Source: an uncultured Eubacteriales bacterium
Lineage (GTDB): Bacteria > Bacillota > Clostridia > Oscillospirales > Oscillospiraceae
Direction: 5' to 3'
Assembly (NCBI GenBank): GCA_900315595.1
Contig: OMZQ01000014.1
Location: forward strand, 1 to 45,480
DNA: 45,480 nt
The position numbers and the translations under genes are program-made. Below the pieces are notes generated by a model. That model was not told the DNA's origin. It made no database searches and saw only the letters and a program-made list of their open reading frames with translations. Positions 43,230 through 45,480 of the stretch are shown in pieces (the first letter of the stretch is position 1; each line of letters opens with the position of its first letter).

Positions 43230-44633
43230 TTAGAACCGGAAATACAGGAACGGGTTGTAGGTGCTGGATACCATGGACCCCGTGCAGGCCAGCAGGCCCA
43301 GGATCAGCAATACCGCGTCCACGGGGAGCCTTGCCCGTTCGGGCAGCCTCTCATGGAGATTCCTGGCGAGCGGGAGCGAGGCAAGTATGCTGACGATCAG
43401 GATCACAGCGCCGCTGCGCAGGGCGTAGAGGAAGGTCCCGTCGAAGAAGGCCTTCGCTCCTGCGCCGAACATCACGCCGAGATACCGGCCAAGGTGGCCG
43501 TAATCCTCGATCCCGAAGATCGTCCAGCCGATCATCAGCAGAAGCACCGTGTAGAGATGCCGCGTCCAGGCGGGCATGCGGTCCAGGAGCTTTTTCAGCA
43601 CGAATTTTTCCAGCATCAGCAGGACGAAGAAATACAAGCCCCACGAGAGATAATTCCAGCTTGCCCCGTGCCACATACCGGTCGCCATCCAGACCACCAG
43701 CAGATTCAAAAGCCATCGGGGCTTGGAGCAGCGGTTGCCGCCCAGCGGGATGTAGAGGTAGTCGCGGAACCAGTTGGACAGGGAAATGTGCCAGCGCCGC
43801 CAGAACTCCGTGATGCTGTCAGACACATAGGGATAGCGGAAGTTCTCCAGGAACTCAAAGCCCAGCATTCTGCCCAGGCCGATCGCCATATCCGAATAGC
43901 CCGAGAAATCAAAATAGATCTGCAGACTGAAGGCCAGCACGCCCAGCCAGGCGCCAGCCACGGTGAGCTCTGCGGTCGGCACGTCGCGGAAGCCGGACCA
44001 GATCTGCCCCAGAGCATTCGCCAGGAGCAGCTTCTTGGCCAGACCGACTGTGAAGCGGAAGATGCCGGAGGCGAACCGCTCCCAGCTCACGCCCCGGCAG
44101 TCGAGCTGCTCGGCGACGTCCTTATACCGGACGATGGGTCCGGCGATCAACTGCGGGAACATGGTCACGTAGGCTCCGAAGGCGACGGGGTTCTTCTGCG
44201 CCGGAACGTCCGCGCGGTAGACGTCGATCGTGTAGCTCATCGTCTGGAAGGTGTAGAATGAGATGCCGATCGGCAGATGGATGCCCAGGACCGGGAGGAA
44301 GCCCAGACCGAGCCCCTGCAGGGATTCGGCCAGGAAATCCCAGTACTTGAAGAAAATCAGCATACCGAGATTGATGACGACGGAGACGATCAGCATCGCC
44401 TTCGCGCCGCCGGCCTTCCCTCTCGACTTCAAGGCCGCGATCACAAGGCCCGACCCGTAGTTGACCACGATGGAAAAGACCATCAGGGCGGTGTAGGCCC
44501 GTTCGCCCCAGAAGTAGAAGAACAGGGAAGAAAGCAAAAGGATCAAGGTTTTCAGCCTGCGCGGGACCAGATAGAACAGCAGCAGTACCGCTGGCAGAAA
44601 CGCAAACAGAAATACAGGCGTGGAGAATACCAT
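43230..44633 (-). CDS. MBOAT family O-acyltransferase (AlgI/DltB-like)
   Basis: Polytopic membrane protein of 467 residues that probably moves acyl groups across the membrane. The family active-site His is H322 in TGMWHGASWNYLSWG, and FWRRWHISLSNWFRDYLYIPLGGN (277-300) holds the second conserved His region. About ten or more helices are predicted. It is the membrane half of the pair with the DHHW protein. The start follows TGAGGA and lies only 18 bases after the terminator of the upstream gene. Confidence 0.93.
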   Translation of the reverse strand: MVFSTPVFLFAFLPAVLLLFYLVPRRLKTLILLLSSLFFYFWGERAYTALMVFSIVVNYGSGLVIAALKSRGKAGGAKAMLIVSVVINLGMLIFFKYWDFLAESLQGLGLGFLPVLGIHLPIGISFYTFQTMSYTIDVYRADVPAQKNPVAFGAYVTMFPQLIAGPIVRYKDVAEQLDCRGVSWERFASGIFRFTVGLAKKLLLANALGQIWSGFRDVPTAELTVAGAWLGVLAFSLQIYFDFSGYSDMAIGLGRMLGFEFLENFRYPYVSDSITEFWRRWHISLSNWFRDYLYIPLGGNRCSKPRWLLNLLVVWMATGMWHGASWNYLSWGLYFFVLLMLEKFVLKKLLDRMPAWTRHLYTVLLLMIGWTIFGIEDYGHLGRYLGVMFGAGAKAFFDGTFLYALRSGAVILIVSILASLPLARNLHERLPERARLPVDAVLLILGLLACTGSMVSSTYNPFLYFRF

Positions 44634-44650
44634 ATAAGCAGTCCTCAGTC

Positions 44651-44695
44651 AAAAAACGCTCATGCAGACGGTCCGCCGGGCGGACCGTCTGCATG
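44651..44695 (-). terminator. Terminator between the DUF4358 gene and the MBOAT gene
   Basis: CATGCAGACGGTCCG (44661-44675) pairs with CGGACCGTCTGCATG (44681-44695). On the minus strand it is followed by AGCGTTTTTTG. The MBOAT start is 18 bases beyond, and no promoter fits in between, so MBOAT and DHHW expression may depend on readthrough. Confidence 0.85.
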
Positions 44696-44712
44696 ATGAT
44701 TTCGGGTCGTTC

Positions 44713-45288
44713 TTATCTGGCGGCGTCGGCGAAGACGTTGTCGGGAACGGTGATGCCGGTGACATCCTTCGCCAGGACGATCATGCCGACGTAGTTGCCC
44801 AGCACGTGGACCTTGGCTTCGTTCAGCCAGTAGCCGTTCTGGGTGGGATCGCAGTAGTCGCCTTCCGCGCCTTCCTTGATGCGGGCCTCAAAGATCCCCT
44901 GGACCTTGGCAACGTCGTCCGGGTTGGCAACCTCGACCATCACGACCTCGAACGCGGCGCCGGTGACCGGGGCCATGTAGGCGACCTTCTGCTTGAACTC
45001 GATGTCGTTCAGGCCGGGATAGAAGCTGTCCAGCTCTTCGTCAGCGGCGGGAAGCAGGACTACATCTTCCGCGCAGCCGGAAATCAGATTGTTGTAGACC
45101 TCTTCGAGATTCAGAGAAACCGCAGCCGGAGCGGCCGTGGACTCGGCGGGAGCGGCGGTGGACTCGGCGGGAGCGGCGGTGCTTGCGTCGGGCGCCTTGG
45201 ATTCATTGGCGGCGGGCTCCTTGGCGCAGCCGGCGAGACAGCCGAGGGCAAGGATCAGGGCGAGGGTAAGTACAGCGATTTTTTTCAT
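44713..45288 (-). CDS. DUF4358 lipoprotein
   Basis: The 191-residue protein has a lipoprotein signal with C21 (LAGCAKEP), a linker with the heptapeptide STAAPAE/STAAPAA repeated three times, and a DUF4358-like domain (about 57-191; LNLEEVYNNLISG, FYPGLNDIEFKQKVAYMAP, VVMVEVANPDDVAKVQGIFEARI). DUF4358 lipoproteins are often found beside MBOAT and DHHW genes in Clostridia; their role is unknown. AAAAAGGAAGG precedes the start. Confidence 0.85.
   Translation of the reverse strand: MKKIAVLTLALILALGCLAGCAKEPAANESKAPDASTAAPAESTAAPAESTAAPAAVSLNLEEVYNNLISGCAEDVVLLPAADEELDSFYPGLNDIEFKQKVAYMAPVTGAAFEVVMVEVANPDDVAKVQGIFEARIKEGAEGDYCDPTQNGYWLNEAKVHVLGNYVGMIVLAKDVTGITVPDNVFADAAR
45128..45190 (-). repeat. 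21-bp tandem repeats inside the DUF4358 gene
   Basis: Two nearly identical 21-base units (45128-45148 and 45149-45169, one base different) and a third, degraded after 11 bases. They encode the repeated STAAPAE linker. Copy number could vary by slippage. Confidence 0.75.
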
Positions 45289-45480
45289 GGTTTTTTCCTT
45301 CCTTTTTTTTGGAGTCTTTTTAATAGACGGGAACGGTTAAGATTTGTTCCCGTTTTTTCTTTCAGAAATAAAGTTTTTTTGGGCTCTTCCCTAATAAGTG
45401 TGGGTAGGAAAGGGCAAAAAGCGTGAAAAAATAAAGCGCCACGGAACTCCACATGTTATACTTGAAATTGTCGAGAAATC
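45289..45480. other. AT-rich region upstream of the DUF4358 gene
   Basis: No gene is seen. CGGGAAC (45328-45334) and GTTCCCG (45346-45352) form a hairpin, followed on the plus strand by TTTTTTCTTTC. This looks like a plus-strand terminator, though no plus-strand gene ends nearby. On the minus strand it would sit in the DUF4358 leader. A TATAAC near 45455 (minus) might be a -10 box whose -35 lies beyond the window. Confidence 0.4.

Overview
The window reads as chromosomal DNA of a GC-rich, low-divergence-from-Clostridia Gram-positive anaerobe. Supporting signs are strong AGGAGG-type ribosome binding sites, consensus sigma-A promoters, the ylxM-ffh-rpsP-khpA-rimM-trmD and yceD-rpmF orders, lipoproteins with lipoboxes, a DUF4358/MBOAT/DHHW cluster, and an oxygen-scavenging flavodiiron protein. 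A member of the Oscillospirales is my best guess, but it is inference. No CRISPR array, transposase, integrase or phage gene was seen. Nearly all genes are housekeeping, so the novelty lies inside otherwise familiar proteins.

Layout: 1-43 is the tail of an unknown gene with its terminator. 145-2672 is lysC-asd (aspartate family amino acids). 2696-4393 holds, on the minus strand, a membrane protein of unknown function and ruvX. 4438-6853 is rpmG-secE-nusG-rplK-rplA, with two possible L1-binding leaders and a terminator directly after rplA. 6859-9804 (minus) is a purine nucleoside phosphorylase and mnmG. 9887-11674 is a secreted Cthe_2159-like beta-helix lipoprotein. 11738-11813 is tRNA-Gly(GCC). 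11908-19564 is a complete F-type ATP synthase operon (atpZ-atpI-atpB-E-F-H-A-G-D-C). 19570-21440 (minus) is a four-domain flavodiiron protein. 21481-25895 is ylxM-ffh-rpsP-khpA, then rimM-trmD-sirtuin from a second promoter. 26201-34708 is a dipeptide/oligopeptide-type ABC transporter operon. 34726-44712 on the minus strand holds a CapA-like protein, a beta-CASP nuclease, der-plsY-gpsA, yceD-rpmF, and the DHHW, MBOAT and DUF4358 genes of a probable surface acylation system.

The most unusual system is the ABC transporter at 26313-34655. Its DppC-type permease carries about 300 extra residues in the extracellular loop between TM1 and TM2, forming seven RCC1-like WG repeats (a predicted seven-bladed propeller). 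Its DppF-type ATPase carries a charged, probably coiled-coil insert of about 190 residues between Walker A and the Q-loop. Its substrate-binding lipoprotein is 778 residues long and appears to have the usual C-terminal SBP_bac_5 motif placed before the N-terminal lobe, as in a circular permutation. A small one-TM protein closes the operon. Together these suggest an enlarged importer with extra outside and inside docking modules.

The second notable system is the ATP synthase. Subunit a has an in-frame insert of about 120 residues with four predicted extra membrane helices, and subunit c has a two-carboxylate ion site with the E-T-T-x-x-Y signature, which predicts Na+ coupling. All functional statements rest on reading motifs by eye; no database search was run.
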